From positions 1 to 8,988 of the forward strand of contig JAUTXB010000045.1 of assembly GCA_030838245.1 (NCBI GenBank): DNA of 8,988 nucleotides. Reading direction: 5' to 3'. The DNA is from Acidimicrobiaceae bacterium. GTDB taxonomy: Bacteria; Actinomycetota; Acidimicrobiia; Acidimicrobiales; RAAP-2. The notes beneath the pieces were generated by a model. The model was not told the origin of the DNA, searched no databases, and saw nothing but the letters and a program-made list of their open reading frames with translations. A program made the position numbers and the translations under genes. Of the stretch, positions 1 through 6,708 are shown piece after piece; positions within the stretch are counted from its first letter, which is position 1; the number at the start of each line of letters is the position of its first letter.

Positions 1-39
1 GCCACATTGGAGAACGAACACCGCGGCGGAACCTCGCGG

Positions 40-672
40 TCAGAGCGGCCATCCCGTCAGTCCTTCACCCGAACCCGCCTCGACGAACAGCGACTCCAGC
101 TCACGGGTGGCGACCGAGGCCGAGTCGACCTGTTCGGGACGGGTGAGCAGTCGTTGCACCAATCGCTCACCCGCATGCCAATCCTCGACCTCATCGGTCA
201 TCACCAGCCGCAACGCCCGGATCACCGGACCGTCGCCGACCGGGGCGGCGGCCCGGAGGTGGCTGGCGTAGCCGGTCACCAGCCGGGGCAGCACCACCCG
301 GTACAGGCCGGCCACTAAGGAGACGGCATCGGGTCCCCGCCGATCGAGGGCATCGAGCACACGAGCGGCAACCGGAGGCGCGACGGTCAGCTCATCGGGC
401 GACACGCCGTCGCGCACGGGAAGCCGGTCCGCCCACAACGAGGCGTGCCAGGCGTGGCGCGCGCTCTGCGCATCGAAGTGCACCCGAAGCTCGGGCTCGG
501 TGGCCTCGGCGGCCCAGGTCCCCACCAGCTCGAAGAGCCGCTGCTCGGTCCACCGGTAACCCCCCACCAACGACGCGGTGACCTGGAGGGGAAGCGATGG
601 GCGCTCCGTTCCCTCGGCTCGCCCGTCCGGGTCGCCCAGCGCCGGACCCAAGGGGTCGAGCAGCTCAGGCAC
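40..672 (-). CDS. Histidine-rich hypothetical protein, possibly ferritin-like
   Basis: A 210-residue soluble protein with no signal peptide or membrane segment; I cannot assign a function. It begins at a GTG inside the last codons of nadE, so the two genes share 8 nt (665-672) and are probably translationally coupled. After a disordered N-terminus of about 30 residues it looks helical. Possible metal ligands are E43, H66, H73 and H76 (HxxH within a helix at about 66-81), and an ExxH at E163 to H166 inside an acidic stretch (about 159-170). ExxH is the hallmark of ferritin-like diiron helices, and the helix at 35-55 with E43 could supply another ligand. However, the full paired ExxH pattern is not evident, so a ferritin-like fold is inference. 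Coupling to nadE makes a co-expressed role likely without showing which. The coding call is secure from codon bias and the operon-like overlap. Confidence 0.75.
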   Translation of the reverse strand: MPELLDPLGPALGDPDGRAEGTERPSLPLQVTASLVGGYRWTEQRLFELVGTWAAEATEPELRVHFDAQSARHAWHASLWADRLPVRDGVSPDELTVAPPVAARVLDALDRRGPDAVSLVAGLYRVVLPRLVTGYASHLRAAAPVGDGPVIRALRLVMTDEVEDWHAGERLVQRLLTRPEQVDSASVATRELESLFVEAGSGEGLTGWPL

Positions 673-2437
673 CGGCGGTCGTCTCCGCCGCGGGGCTCAG
701 CGGCTGGGCCGGCCGGTCCACATGCGACCGGTAGTGGTTGGTGATGGGCATGCGCCGATCCTTGCCGAACGCCTTGGCCGTGATGCGGACCCCCGGTGGC
801 ATCTGGCGGCGCTTGTACTCGGCCCGGTCGACCAGCGAGATGACTTGGTCGACCACGTCGGGGTCGAACCCGGCGTCGATGAGGTTCTCGGCCGAACGAT
901 CTCCCTCGACGTACCCGGCCAGGACGGGGTCGAGCACGTCGTAGGGCGGGAGTGATTCGTCGTCGCGCTGTTCGGGCCGGAGCTCGGCCGACGGCGGCTT
1001 GGCCAGCACCGCCTCGGGGATGACGTCGGTACCGGCGCGGCGGTTCAGGTCACGGCACAGTTCGTAGACGAGGGTCTTGGGCACGTCCTTGATCACGGCG
1101 AAGCCGCCGGCCGAGTCCCCGTACAGCGTCGAGTACCCGGTGGCCATCTCGCTCTTGTTGCCGGTGGTCAGCACGATCCAACCGTTGTCGTTGGACAGGG
1201 CCATCAATAACACGCCCCGGATCCTCGATTGCAGGTTCTCGTCGGTCAGCCCGAGCGGTTCCCCGCCGATCAGCGGTCCCACCAGTGCGGCCATGGCCCG
1301 GTGGGCCTTGTCGATGGGCGCGGTTTGGATGTCGATCCCCAACTTCATGGCCAGCGACAGGGCGTCTTCGATCGAGCCCGAGCTCGAGTACCGCGACGGC
1401 ATGGCCACCCCGTGCACATGCTCGGCCCCCAACGCGTCGACGGCGATGGCGGCGACCAGGGACGAGTCGATGCCCCCGGACAGGCCGATCACCGCGTCGG
1501 TAAAACCGTTCTTTCGGACGTAGTCGCCGGTGCCGAGGACCAGAGCCTCGTAGACCTCTCGGACCGGGTCGAGCACGGTGGCGATCGTCCCCGTCGCCGT
1601 CGACGGGGCCGTCCAGGGCCGGCTGGCGGGGGCGGACCGGCTCACCGCGCTGACGAGCACCCGACCGTCCGGGTTGCCGGTCCCTGGTTCTTCGCCGTCG
1701 AGATCCAGGTCCACCACCAAGGTCTCCTCGGCGAACTGGCCGGCCGAGGCCACGATCTCGCCTGTCGGTCCCATCACCAGCGAGGCACCGTCGAAGACCA
1801 GCTCGTCCTGGCCGCCCACCTGGTTGACGTAGGCAATGGCGCAGCCGGACTCGTCCACCCGTTGGGTGAGCACGGCCAGACGGTCGTCTCGGCGCCCGAT
1901 CGAGTAGGGCGAGGCGTTGAGGTTGACCACCAGCTTGGCTCCGGCCCGCCCCTGGTCGGTCACCGGGCCGGCGGCGAACCAGACGTCCTCGCAGACCGAC
2001 ACGCCGACAGGCACGCCGGCGATCACGTACCGGGAGTACGGCTCGGTGCCGGGGGCGAACCAGCGCTGCTCGTCGAAGACGCTGTAGTTGGGCAGCAGTC
2101 GCTTGTGGTAGGTCCCCACCAGAGCGCCGTTCGCACACAGTGCGGCCGCATTGAACAGGCGGCCCTCCCGATCAATGTCCACGAACCCGAACACAGCGGC
2201 GCAGGCTCCGGTGGCGGCCACGACCCGGTCGACCGCAGCCAGGTTGTCGGTGATGAACCCCGGCCGACTGAGGAGGTCCTCGGGGGGATAGCCGGTGACG
2301 GCCAGCTCGGGGAAGACGGCCAGGTCGCCCCCGGCCTGCTCGGCGGCGCCAAGTGCGTGCACGATGCGGTCAGCATTCCCCTCGAGGTCGCCAACGACCG
2401 TGTTGAGCTGGCAGGCCACCAGCCGCAGTCGGGGCAT
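665..2437 (-). CDS. nadE: Glutamine-dependent NAD+ synthetase
   Basis: Catalyses the last step of NAD+ biosynthesis: ATP-dependent amidation of deamido-NAD+ with ammonia released from glutamine, in the cytoplasm. The 590 residues hold two domains. The N-terminal nitrilase-type glutaminase (about 1-260) shows the catalytic triad: E44 in the FPE motif, K112 in YHK and C149 in VCED. The C-terminal ATP-pyrophosphatase synthetase domain (about 290-570) has the SGGIDS P-loop at 320-325, an ENLQSRIRG segment at 400-408 and TGNKSEMATGYSTLYGD at 425-441. It belongs to the shorter fused form; the mycobacterial enzyme is about 680 residues. The ATG at 2437 begins directly with the conserved nitrilase strand, and no Shine-Dalgarno precedes it. 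A TAGGCT -10-like element lies 6 nt upstream, which suggests a leaderless mRNA. Its last bases overlap the start of the next minus-strand gene. All catalytic residues are intact, so it is probably active. Confidence 0.97.
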   Translation of the reverse strand: MPRLRLVACQLNTVVGDLEGNADRIVHALGAAEQAGGDLAVFPELAVTGYPPEDLLSRPGFITDNLAAVDRVVAATGACAAVFGFVDIDREGRLFNAAALCANGALVGTYHKRLLPNYSVFDEQRWFAPGTEPYSRYVIAGVPVGVSVCEDVWFAAGPVTDQGRAGAKLVVNLNASPYSIGRRDDRLAVLTQRVDESGCAIAYVNQVGGQDELVFDGASLVMGPTGEIVASAGQFAEETLVVDLDLDGEEPGTGNPDGRVLVSAVSRSAPASRPWTAPSTATGTIATVLDPVREVYEALVLGTGDYVRKNGFTDAVIGLSGGIDSSLVAAIAVDALGAEHVHGVAMPSRYSSSGSIEDALSLAMKLGIDIQTAPIDKAHRAMAALVGPLIGGEPLGLTDENLQSRIRGVLLMALSNDNGWIVLTTGNKSEMATGYSTLYGDSAGGFAVIKDVPKTLVYELCRDLNRRAGTDVIPEAVLAKPPSAELRPEQRDDESLPPYDVLDPVLAGYVEGDRSAENLIDAGFDPDVVDQVISLVDRAEYKRRQMPPGVRITAKAFGKDRRMPITNHYRSHVDRPAQPLSPAAETTAGA

Positions 2438-2443
2438 CTGCCC

Positions 2444-2449
2444 AGCCTA
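2444..2449 (-). promoter_or_regulatory. Candidate -10 element for leaderless nadE
   Basis: On the minus strand TAGGCT (TANNNT type) is followed by exactly 6 nt and then the nadE ATG at 2437, placing transcription start at or next to the A of ATG. No purine-rich ribosome binding site lies between. No convincing -35 hexamer is present at 16-18 bp. The spacing matches that of the element before the gene at 8878. Inferred by eye only. Confidence 0.4.
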
Positions 2450-2557
2450 GTTGTGGGGTGCAAGCCCCCCGGGCCGGCTCCGGGCTCGACAGCAGGTCGG
2501 CACCTACCGTGGTGGTTCGCTACAAAGCGTGACATCTCATACAGAAGTGGAGCGACT

Positions 2558-2773
2558 GTGTTTGCTGCGGGCGGCAAGATGCACGAGCACACCGTCCAGG
2601 CCCAAGAGCACCAGCAACAGGCCTTCCGCCAGTACGTCCAACAGGCGGCCGGTACCCCGGGTCCGGTCGGGTCCGCGGGATCTACCGCAGATCAGCCGAC
2701 CAAGGTGGCCGACCTGAAGAGCCAGGGTGTGCTCACCGATGCCGAGTTCGAGCAGGTGAAGATCCTGGCCTGA
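2558..2773 (+). CDS. Small protein with SHOCT-like C-terminus
   Basis: A 71-residue protein starting at GTG 2558. GGAG at 2549-2552 sits 5 nt upstream, so I prefer this start to the in-frame ATG at 2579, which has only a weak site. Residues about 8-28 are Gln/His-rich and likely helical. Residues 29-43 form a flexible Gly/Pro/Ser/Thr linker. The last 27 residues match the SHOCT (short C-terminal) pattern: a helix ending KVADLK, the turn SQGVLTDAEFEQ, then a second short helix. SHOCT modules occur at the ends of many bacterial proteins and as small stand-alone proteins, and are thought to mediate oligomerisation. The specific function here is unknown. The gene is divergent from nadE with 120 bp between them. 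A hairpin follows 7 nt after the stop, so it is probably monocistronic. It could easily be missed because the same frame is open far upstream as an antisense shadow of nadE. Confidence 0.75.
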   Translation: MFAAGGKMHEHTVQAQEHQQQAFRQYVQQAAGTPGPVGSAGSTADQPTKVADLKSQGVLTDAEFEQVKILA

Positions 2774-2780
2774 CCTCGAT

Positions 2781-2805
2781 GCTCGTCGCCCGACCGGTGA
2801 CGAGC
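2781..2805 (+). terminator. Hairpin after the SHOCT-like gene
   Basis: GCTCGTC at 2781-2787 pairs with GACGAGC at 2799-2805. Three further pairs (one G-U) close a 5-nt loop, giving a 10-bp stem that starts 7 nt after the stop codon at 2773. No T-tract follows, so it is either a U-less actinobacterial-type terminator or an mRNA 3'-end stabiliser. Confidence 0.45.
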
Positions 2806-2848
2806 CCGTAAACGGCGTCGCTACGGGACGGCGTGGACACAGCAAGTG

Positions 2849-2886
2849 TTCATGGAGCATTCACAGCCGGGAAACGGTCATGAAAT
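2849..2886 (+). promoter_or_regulatory. Candidate GlnR operator upstream of the GSII gene
   Basis: Four 5-bp half-sites lie on one face of the helix with exact 11-bp periodicity: TTCAT (2849-2853), TTCAC (2860-2864), GAAAC (2871-2875) and GAAAT (2882-2886), each separated by 6 bp. The central TTCAC-n6-GAAAC fits the published actinobacterial GlnR box gTnAC-n6-GaAAC at all but the first base. The outer half-sites are weaker versions. The site ends about 55 bp before the start expected from the -10 at 2929, a usual position for activation. A GlnR-like regulator is encoded at 5546-6226. The pattern is seen directly; identity of the binding protein is inferred. Confidence 0.6.
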
Positions 2887-2928
2887 GATGGCCTGCAAGG
2901 GTACGGGCGGCACATCACCGGACCGCCG

Positions 2929-2934
2929 TAGAAT
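2929..2934 (+). promoter_or_regulatory. Candidate -10 element for the GSII gene
   Basis: TAGAAT closely matches the TANNNT -10 consensus and predicts transcription starting near 2941, leaving a leader of about 84 nt before the GTG at 3025. No good -35 hexamer lies 16-18 bp upstream, which suits an activator-dependent promoter under the GlnR-like box at 2849-2886. A second, weaker -10-like TATGGT lies at 2975-2980. Confidence 0.4.
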
Positions 2935-3024
2935 CGCTCGGCCCAAGGGGTAGCGTCCCTGGCCGACGGTTGCGTATGGTCCCGTCGAAAGTGGCCAGCC
3001 ACGCCGAGCAGCAGAGGAGCATGA

Positions 3025-4035
3025 GTGCCTTACCAAGCCGAGTACATCTGGACCGACGGGACCAAGCCGTCGCCGCTGATCCGAAGCAAGACAAAGATCG
3101 TGAAGGACGGCGAGGAGCCGGGCATCTGGGGCTTCGACGGGTCGAGCACCAATCAGGCCGTCGGCAACGACTCCGACTGTGTGCTCCAGCCCGTGTTCGT
3201 CTGTGACGACCCCTTGCGGAACCCCGGCGACAAGCTGGTGATGTGCGAAGTGCTGCTCACCGACTTCACCCCCCACGAAACGAACACTCGGGCCGAGTGC
3301 GTCGCCGTGGCCGAGAAGTACGCCGACCAGGAACCGGTGTTCGGGATCGAACAGGAGTACACCTTCATGAAGGACGGCCGCCCGTTGGGATGGCCCGTGT
3401 CCGGATACCCTGCGCCCCAGGGCCCGTACTACTGCGGCGTGGGCGGGGACAAGATGCCCGGCCGCGACATCGTCGAGCTCCACACCGTCGCCTGCATGGA
3501 GGCGGGCCTGGGCATCGAGGGCACCAATGCCGAGGTGATGATGGGCCAATGGGAGTTCCAGGTTGGCGTCCTGCCGCCGCCCCTGATCGCCGACCAGCTG
3601 TGGGTGGCCCGGTGGCTGCTGTTCCGTATCGCCGAGGACTTCGGCGTCTACGCCACCCTCGAACCGAAGCCCATCATGGGGGACTGGAACGGGGCCGGCG
3701 CCCATACCAACTTCTCCACCAAGGCCATGCGTGAGGACGGCGGCTGGGACGCCATCATCGCCGGGTGCGAGGCGCTGGGCACCAAGGTCGAAGAGCACGT
3801 CGAGAACTACGGCGTGGGGATCGAGACCCGCCTGACCGGCGCCCATGAGACCGCCCACTTCACCACGTTCACCTACGGCACCTCCGACCGGGGTGCGTCG
3901 GTGCGCATCCCGTGGGCCGTGGCCAAGAACAAGAAGGGCTGGATCGAGGACCGCCGTCCCAACGCCAACATGGACCCCTACGTGGTGACCAGGTTGATTA
4001 CCGATACCGTGTGCGGAGCGGCGGCAGGAAACTGA
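3025..4035 (+). CDS. glnII: Glutamine synthetase, type II (GSII)
   Basis: Forms glutamine from glutamate, ammonia and ATP in the cytoplasm. The 336 residues match the eukaryote-like GSII family (usual bacterial length about 330-350). The beta-grasp domain at about 1-100 contains WGFDGSSTNQA (35-45), where most family members have TGQA. The catalytic domain shows the metal-binding EQE at 109-111 (GIEQEY), GTNAEVMMGQWEFQVG with E170 (166-181), the ATP-site NGAGAHTNFST at 222-232, and RLTGAHETAHF followed by SDRGASVRIP and EDRRPNANMDPY. All are expected for an active enzyme. The start is GTG 3025, with AGGAG at 3015-3019 five nt upstream. An ATG at 3021 opens a different frame and is only 1 nt from the Shine-Dalgarno. 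A candidate GlnR operator and a -10 precede the gene, and an alpha-type GSI follows 91 bp downstream. GSII enzymes are not controlled by adenylylation. Confidence 0.95.
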   Translation: MPYQAEYIWTDGTKPSPLIRSKTKIVKDGEEPGIWGFDGSSTNQAVGNDSDCVLQPVFVCDDPLRNPGDKLVMCEVLLTDFTPHETNTRAECVAVAEKYADQEPVFGIEQEYTFMKDGRPLGWPVSGYPAPQGPYYCGVGGDKMPGRDIVELHTVACMEAGLGIEGTNAEVMMGQWEFQVGVLPPPLIADQLWVARWLLFRIAEDFGVYATLEPKPIMGDWNGAGAHTNFSTKAMREDGGWDAIIAGCEALGTKVEEHVENYGVGIETRLTGAHETAHFTTFTYGTSDRGASVRIPWAVAKNKKGWIEDRRPNANMDPYVVTRLITDTVCGAAAGN

Positions 4036-4036
4036 G

Positions 4037-4055
4037 GCGCAGGCATGCCCTGCGC
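4037..4055 (+). terminator. Hairpin between the two glutamine synthetase genes
   Basis: GCGCAGG (4037-4043) pairs perfectly with CCTGCGC (4049-4055) around a 5-nt loop, starting 1 nt after the GSII stop codon. No T-tract follows. It may attenuate or end the upstream transcript, or protect its 3' end, and so allow different amounts of the two enzymes. The rest of the 91-bp gap has only a weak TAGCCT -10-like match at 4057-4062. Confidence 0.35.
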
Positions 4056-4126
4056 GTAGCCTGGTTGCCGATCACTCGGACCATCACCAGACGAGCACGC
4101 GCCAGGCATCGGCGTCGAGGTAGACC

Positions 4127-5503
4127 ATGAGGAGCCAAGAGGAGTACGTGCTGCGCACGGTGGAGGAGCGGGGTATCCGCTTCGTCCAACTGTGGTTCAC
4201 CGACGTGCTCGGGACCCCAAAGTCCTTCAGCATCACCCCGGCCGAACTCGAGAACGCCCTCGAGGAGGGGATGACGTTCGACGGGTCGGCCATCGACGGG
4301 TTCAGCCGCGTCCAGGAGAGCGACGTGCTCGCCCGTCCCGACGCCAAGACCTTTCAACTGCTCCCCTGGCATAGCCACGGCTTGTTGCAGCCCCAGGGTG
4401 CACCGCAGGTGGACGCCCCCGCCGGCGCGGTGGCCCGGGTGTTCTGCGACATCTTCGACCTGGACGGCTCGCCGTTCCAAGGCGATCCCCGGCACGTCCT
4501 GCGACGCACGCTGGAGCGGGCCCGCCAGCAGGGCTACACCTTCTACGCCGCGCCCGAGATGGAGTTCTTCTACTTCGCCGACGCCGATCCGAGTCACACG
4601 CCGCGCACCTTGGACTCGGGCTCGTACTTTGAGCTGACGGTGGCCGATCGGGCCAGCGACATCCGCCAACGCACGGTGATCACCCTGGAGGAGATGGGCG
4701 TCCCCGTGGAGCACGCCCAACACGAGGACGCCCCCAGCCAACACGAGATCGACCTCCGCTACACCGACGCCCTCACCATGGCCGACACGGTGATGACGGT
4801 CCGGCTGGTGGTGAAGGAGATGGCTCGCCAACAGGGCGTCCACGCCAGCTTCATGCCCAAGCCCCTGGCCGGGGTGCAGGGGTCGGGGATGCACACCCAC
4901 CTCTCCCTGTTCAAGGGGGACACCAACGCCTTCGTCGACCTCGATCGCCGCCACGGGCTGTCCGAGGTAGCCGAACAGTTCATCGCCGGCCTCCTCCGCC
5001 ATGCCGGCGAGATCACCGCGGTGACCAACCAGTGGGTGAACTCGTACAAGCGGCTGGTATCGGGCTACGAGGCCCCCATCCACGTGTCCTGGGCCCGCAA
5101 CAACCGATCGGCCCTCATCCGCGTGCCGGTGGTGAAGCCGGGCAAGACCGAGTCGACCCGTATCGAGTACCGGGCTCCCGACAGCGCCTGCAACCCGTAC
5201 CTGGCCTTTGCCGTGATCCTGGCCGCCGGGCTCCGAGGGATCGAGGAGGGATACGAGCTCCCCGACGAGGCCAACGCCAACCTCTTCGACCTGACCGCCG
5301 AGGAGCTGGCCGCGAACAAGATCGTGCACCTTCCGGCCAGCCTGACCGAAGCCCTGAGCGAGATGGAATCCTCCGAGCTCTTGGCCACCACGCTGGGCGA
5401 TCACGTCTTCGAGTGGTTCATCCGCAACAAGCGGGCCGAATGGGCCGGCTACAAGGCACACGTCAGCCAGTTCGAACTGGATCGGTACCTACCCCTACTC
5501 TAA
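4127..5503 (+). CDS. glnA: Glutamine synthetase, type I, alpha-like (GSI)
   Basis: Cytoplasmic glutamine synthetase; GSI enzymes form dodecamers. The 458 residues carry the family motifs in order: FDGSAIDGFSR (51-61), PEMEF (143-147), SQHEIDL (204-210), the MPKPLAGVQGSGMHTHLSLF nucleotide and metal segment (243-262), NSYKRLVSGYEAP (305-317, with the flap glutamate E315), and RIEYRAPDSACNPY (345-358). It lacks the roughly 25-residue insertion of beta-type enzymes and has R61 where Bacillus GlnA has R62, a residue linked to glutamine feedback inhibition. At the adenylylated tyrosine of beta-type GS (NLYDLP) it has phenylalanine, F387 in NLFDLT, so GlnE-type control is not expected. The start is ATG 4127, with GAGGT at 4117-4121 five nt upstream. 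It follows the GSII gene by 91 bp and precedes a GlnR-like regulator by 42 bp, probably in one transcript with the latter. Which of the two synthetases dominates cannot be read from the sequence. Confidence 0.96.
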   Translation: MRSQEEYVLRTVEERGIRFVQLWFTDVLGTPKSFSITPAELENALEEGMTFDGSAIDGFSRVQESDVLARPDAKTFQLLPWHSHGLLQPQGAPQVDAPAGAVARVFCDIFDLDGSPFQGDPRHVLRRTLERARQQGYTFYAAPEMEFFYFADADPSHTPRTLDSGSYFELTVADRASDIRQRTVITLEEMGVPVEHAQHEDAPSQHEIDLRYTDALTMADTVMTVRLVVKEMARQQGVHASFMPKPLAGVQGSGMHTHLSLFKGDTNAFVDLDRRHGLSEVAEQFIAGLLRHAGEITAVTNQWVNSYKRLVSGYEAPIHVSWARNNRSALIRVPVVKPGKTESTRIEYRAPDSACNPYLAFAVILAAGLRGIEEGYELPDEANANLFDLTAEELAANKIVHLPASLTEALSEMESSELLATTLGDHVFEWFIRNKRAEWAGYKAHVSQFELDRYLPLL

Positions 5504-5545
5504 TTAGGCCTCGGGACCAGCCGGAGGAGAAGGGAGGAGTGCATC

Positions 5546-6226
5546 GTGGAGCCACTGCTGTGCTTTCCTGACCCCCCTCCCACGCCGGTCGTATCCGTCC
5601 TCGACCGCGGGGGCTATCCGTGGCGTGCGGTCAGCCGGCCGGAGATGGCTGAGTCCGAAGAACCCGAGGACGGCTGGTCCGGTGCGGTCATCAGCGCCGT
5701 CGACGACCCGACCGGGGCCGTGCTCCTGTGCCGCCAGGTTCGCAAGCGTGAGGTTCCCCTGGCCCCCGTGATCGTGGTGGTCCGGTCCTCACAGCTGGCC
5801 GCTCTGGAACTCCGAGAGGACCTGTTCGACGATTTGTGCCTTGACCCGGTCAACCCCGAGGAGCTGACCGCACGGCTGACCCACCTCTTCTGGCGTACCG
5901 GCCGAGGGCTCCGGCCCGATCTCTTGGAGCACGGGCCCTTGGTGCTCAACTTGGAGACGTACCAGGCCGCCGTGGCCGGCCGGGTCCTTGACCTCACCTA
6001 CATGGAGTACGAGCTGTTGCGGTTTCTGGCCGGCCGGCCGGGCAAGGTGTTCACCCGCGAGACCCTCCTCAGCCGGGTGTGGGGCTACGAGTACTACGGA
6101 GGGGCCCGCACCGTCGATGTGCACGTGCGCCGGCTCCGGGCCAAGTTGGGCGAAGAGCACGCCCACCTCATCCAGACGGTGCGCTCGGTCGGCTACCGCT
6201 TCGGTCAGACCACCTGGGCGCCCTGA
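5546..6226 (+). CDS. glnR: GlnR-like orphan OmpR-family transcriptional regulator
   Basis: A 226-residue DNA-binding protein. The C-terminal winged helix (about 130-220) is canonical and GlnR-like, with DLTYMEYELLRFL (149-161), GKVFTRETLLSRVWGYEYYGG (166-186) and the recognition helix RTVDVHVRRLRAKLG (188-202), ending VGYRF. The N-terminal receiver (about 13-117) is degenerate. Ungapped comparison with remembered GlnR sequence puts S50 at the usual phosphoacceptor aspartate. The N-terminal acidic pair, the switch Thr/Ser and the conserved lysine are also absent. GlnR is known as an orphan response regulator that works without a partner kinase and controls nitrogen genes. Location 42 bp after a glutamine synthetase gene supports that role, and no kinase gene is nearby. 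The start is GTG 5546, with AGGAG at 5535-5539 six nt upstream. The likely target in this window is the box at 2849-2886. A different OmpR-type regulator is possible but less likely. Confidence 0.85.
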   Translation: MEPLLCFPDPPPTPVVSVLDRGGYPWRAVSRPEMAESEEPEDGWSGAVISAVDDPTGAVLLCRQVRKREVPLAPVIVVVRSSQLAALELREDLFDDLCLDPVNPEELTARLTHLFWRTGRGLRPDLLEHGPLVLNLETYQAAVAGRVLDLTYMEYELLRFLAGRPGKVFTRETLLSRVWGYEYYGGARTVDVHVRRLRAKLGEEHAHLIQTVRSVGYRFGQTTWAP

Positions 6227-6232
6227 CCTGGC

Positions 6233-6257
6233 GGCCTCGGTTCCGGACCGAACGGCC
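6233..6257. terminator. Candidate bidirectional terminator between convergent genes
   Basis: TCGGT (6237-6241) pairs with ACCGA (6247-6251) around a 5-nt loop, and GGCC at 6233-6236 can pair with GGCC at 6254-6257 across a 2-nt bulge. The structure lies in the 46-bp gap between the convergent stops at 6226 and 6273, where it could serve both transcripts. No T-tract is present on either strand. Confidence 0.4.
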
Positions 6258-6272
6258 CCATCGGGTCCCGGT

Positions 6273-6656
6273 TCACGAGCCGGCCAGGTGGGCCCAGAGC
6301 TCTACTTCGACCAGCGCCCCCATCGGGAGCCCGGCCACCGCGACGACCGAGCGAGCCGGCCGGTGGTCGCCGAAGAACGCCGCGTATGCCTCGTTCACCG
6401 CCGGGTAGTCGCCCATCGCAGTAAGGAACACCGTCGTCTTGGCCACCGTGGTGAGATCGGCGCCCTCGCTTCGCAACAGGCCGGCCGCGTTCTCCAAGGC
6501 CTGCCGGAGCTGGGCCACCACCCCACCCTCGACCAAGGTGGGAGGCGACGAGCCGTCGGGCTGGTCACCGATCGGAGCCAGGCCCAGCTGGCCGGAGCAG
6601 ATCAGCCACGAGCCGGCGCGGACAATCGGGCTGTAGGGACCGATAGGGGTGCTCAT
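6273..6656 (-). CDS. RidA family protein (YjgF/UK114), likely enamine/imine deaminase
   Basis: A 127-residue protein of the Rid family; well-studied members hydrolyse reactive enamines and imines to ketones and ammonia as cytoplasmic trimers. Visible signatures are IGPYSP at the N-terminus (5-10), SGQLGL (21-26), KTTVFLTAMGDYPAVNEAYAAFF (73-95) and the C-terminal PARSVVAVAGLPMGALVEVELWA. R102 matches the substrate carboxylate-binding arginine of catalytic RidA (R105 in E. coli), and E119 matches the conserved acidic residue, so deaminase activity is plausible. The start is ATG 6656, with a strong AAGGAG at 6664-6669 seven nt upstream. It follows the iron-sulfur/molybdopterin-like fusion gene by 52 bp in the same direction and is probably its operon partner. 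RidA homologues also accompany other catabolic oxidases and hydrolases, for example RutC in pyrimidine breakdown. The actual substrate is unknown. Confidence 0.92.
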   Translation of the reverse strand: MSTPIGPYSPIVRAGSWLICSGQLGLAPIGDQPDGSSPPTLVEGGVVAQLRQALENAAGLLRSEGADLTTVAKTTVFLTAMGDYPAVNEAYAAFFGDHRPARSVVAVAGLPMGALVEVELWAHLAGS

Positions 6657-6708
6657 GAGGTATCTCCTTCGTCGGATTGTTCGGGCCGGCGTGGCGAGGT
6701 CACCACGG

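Noticed and set aside
1..39. Stretch left of the first gene
   Set aside because: Only 39 bases, with no start, stop or structure that supports a feature.
1050..2138. Minus-strand 362-codon Arg-rich frame within nadE
   Set aside because: It is an alternative frame of the same strand as nadE, with an extreme Arg/Gly composition typical of shadow translation.
1229..2557. Plus-strand frame continuous with the SHOCT-like gene
   Set aside because: This upstream part is antisense to nadE with shadow-type composition; only the part from GTG 2558 has a ribosome binding site and domain-like sequence.
3021..3206. ATG 3021 as start of a small protein
   Set aside because: It is out of frame with GSII and only 1 nt from the Shine-Dalgarno; GTG 3025 has correct spacing and leads into the conserved protein.
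2878..3858. Minus-strand open frame of 326 codons
   Set aside because: It mirrors the GSII gene in a complementary frame and would run through the GlnR-like box; there is no motif and no good start site.
4036..4126. Possible GlnR box in the gap before the GSI gene
   Set aside because: The two ATCAC repeats are spaced 12 bp, not 11, and no GAAAC-type half-site follows.
3998..5461. Long minus-strand open frame of 487 codons
   Set aside because: It is antisense to the well-supported GSI gene, has no recognisable domain, and is the expected by-product of high-GC codon use.
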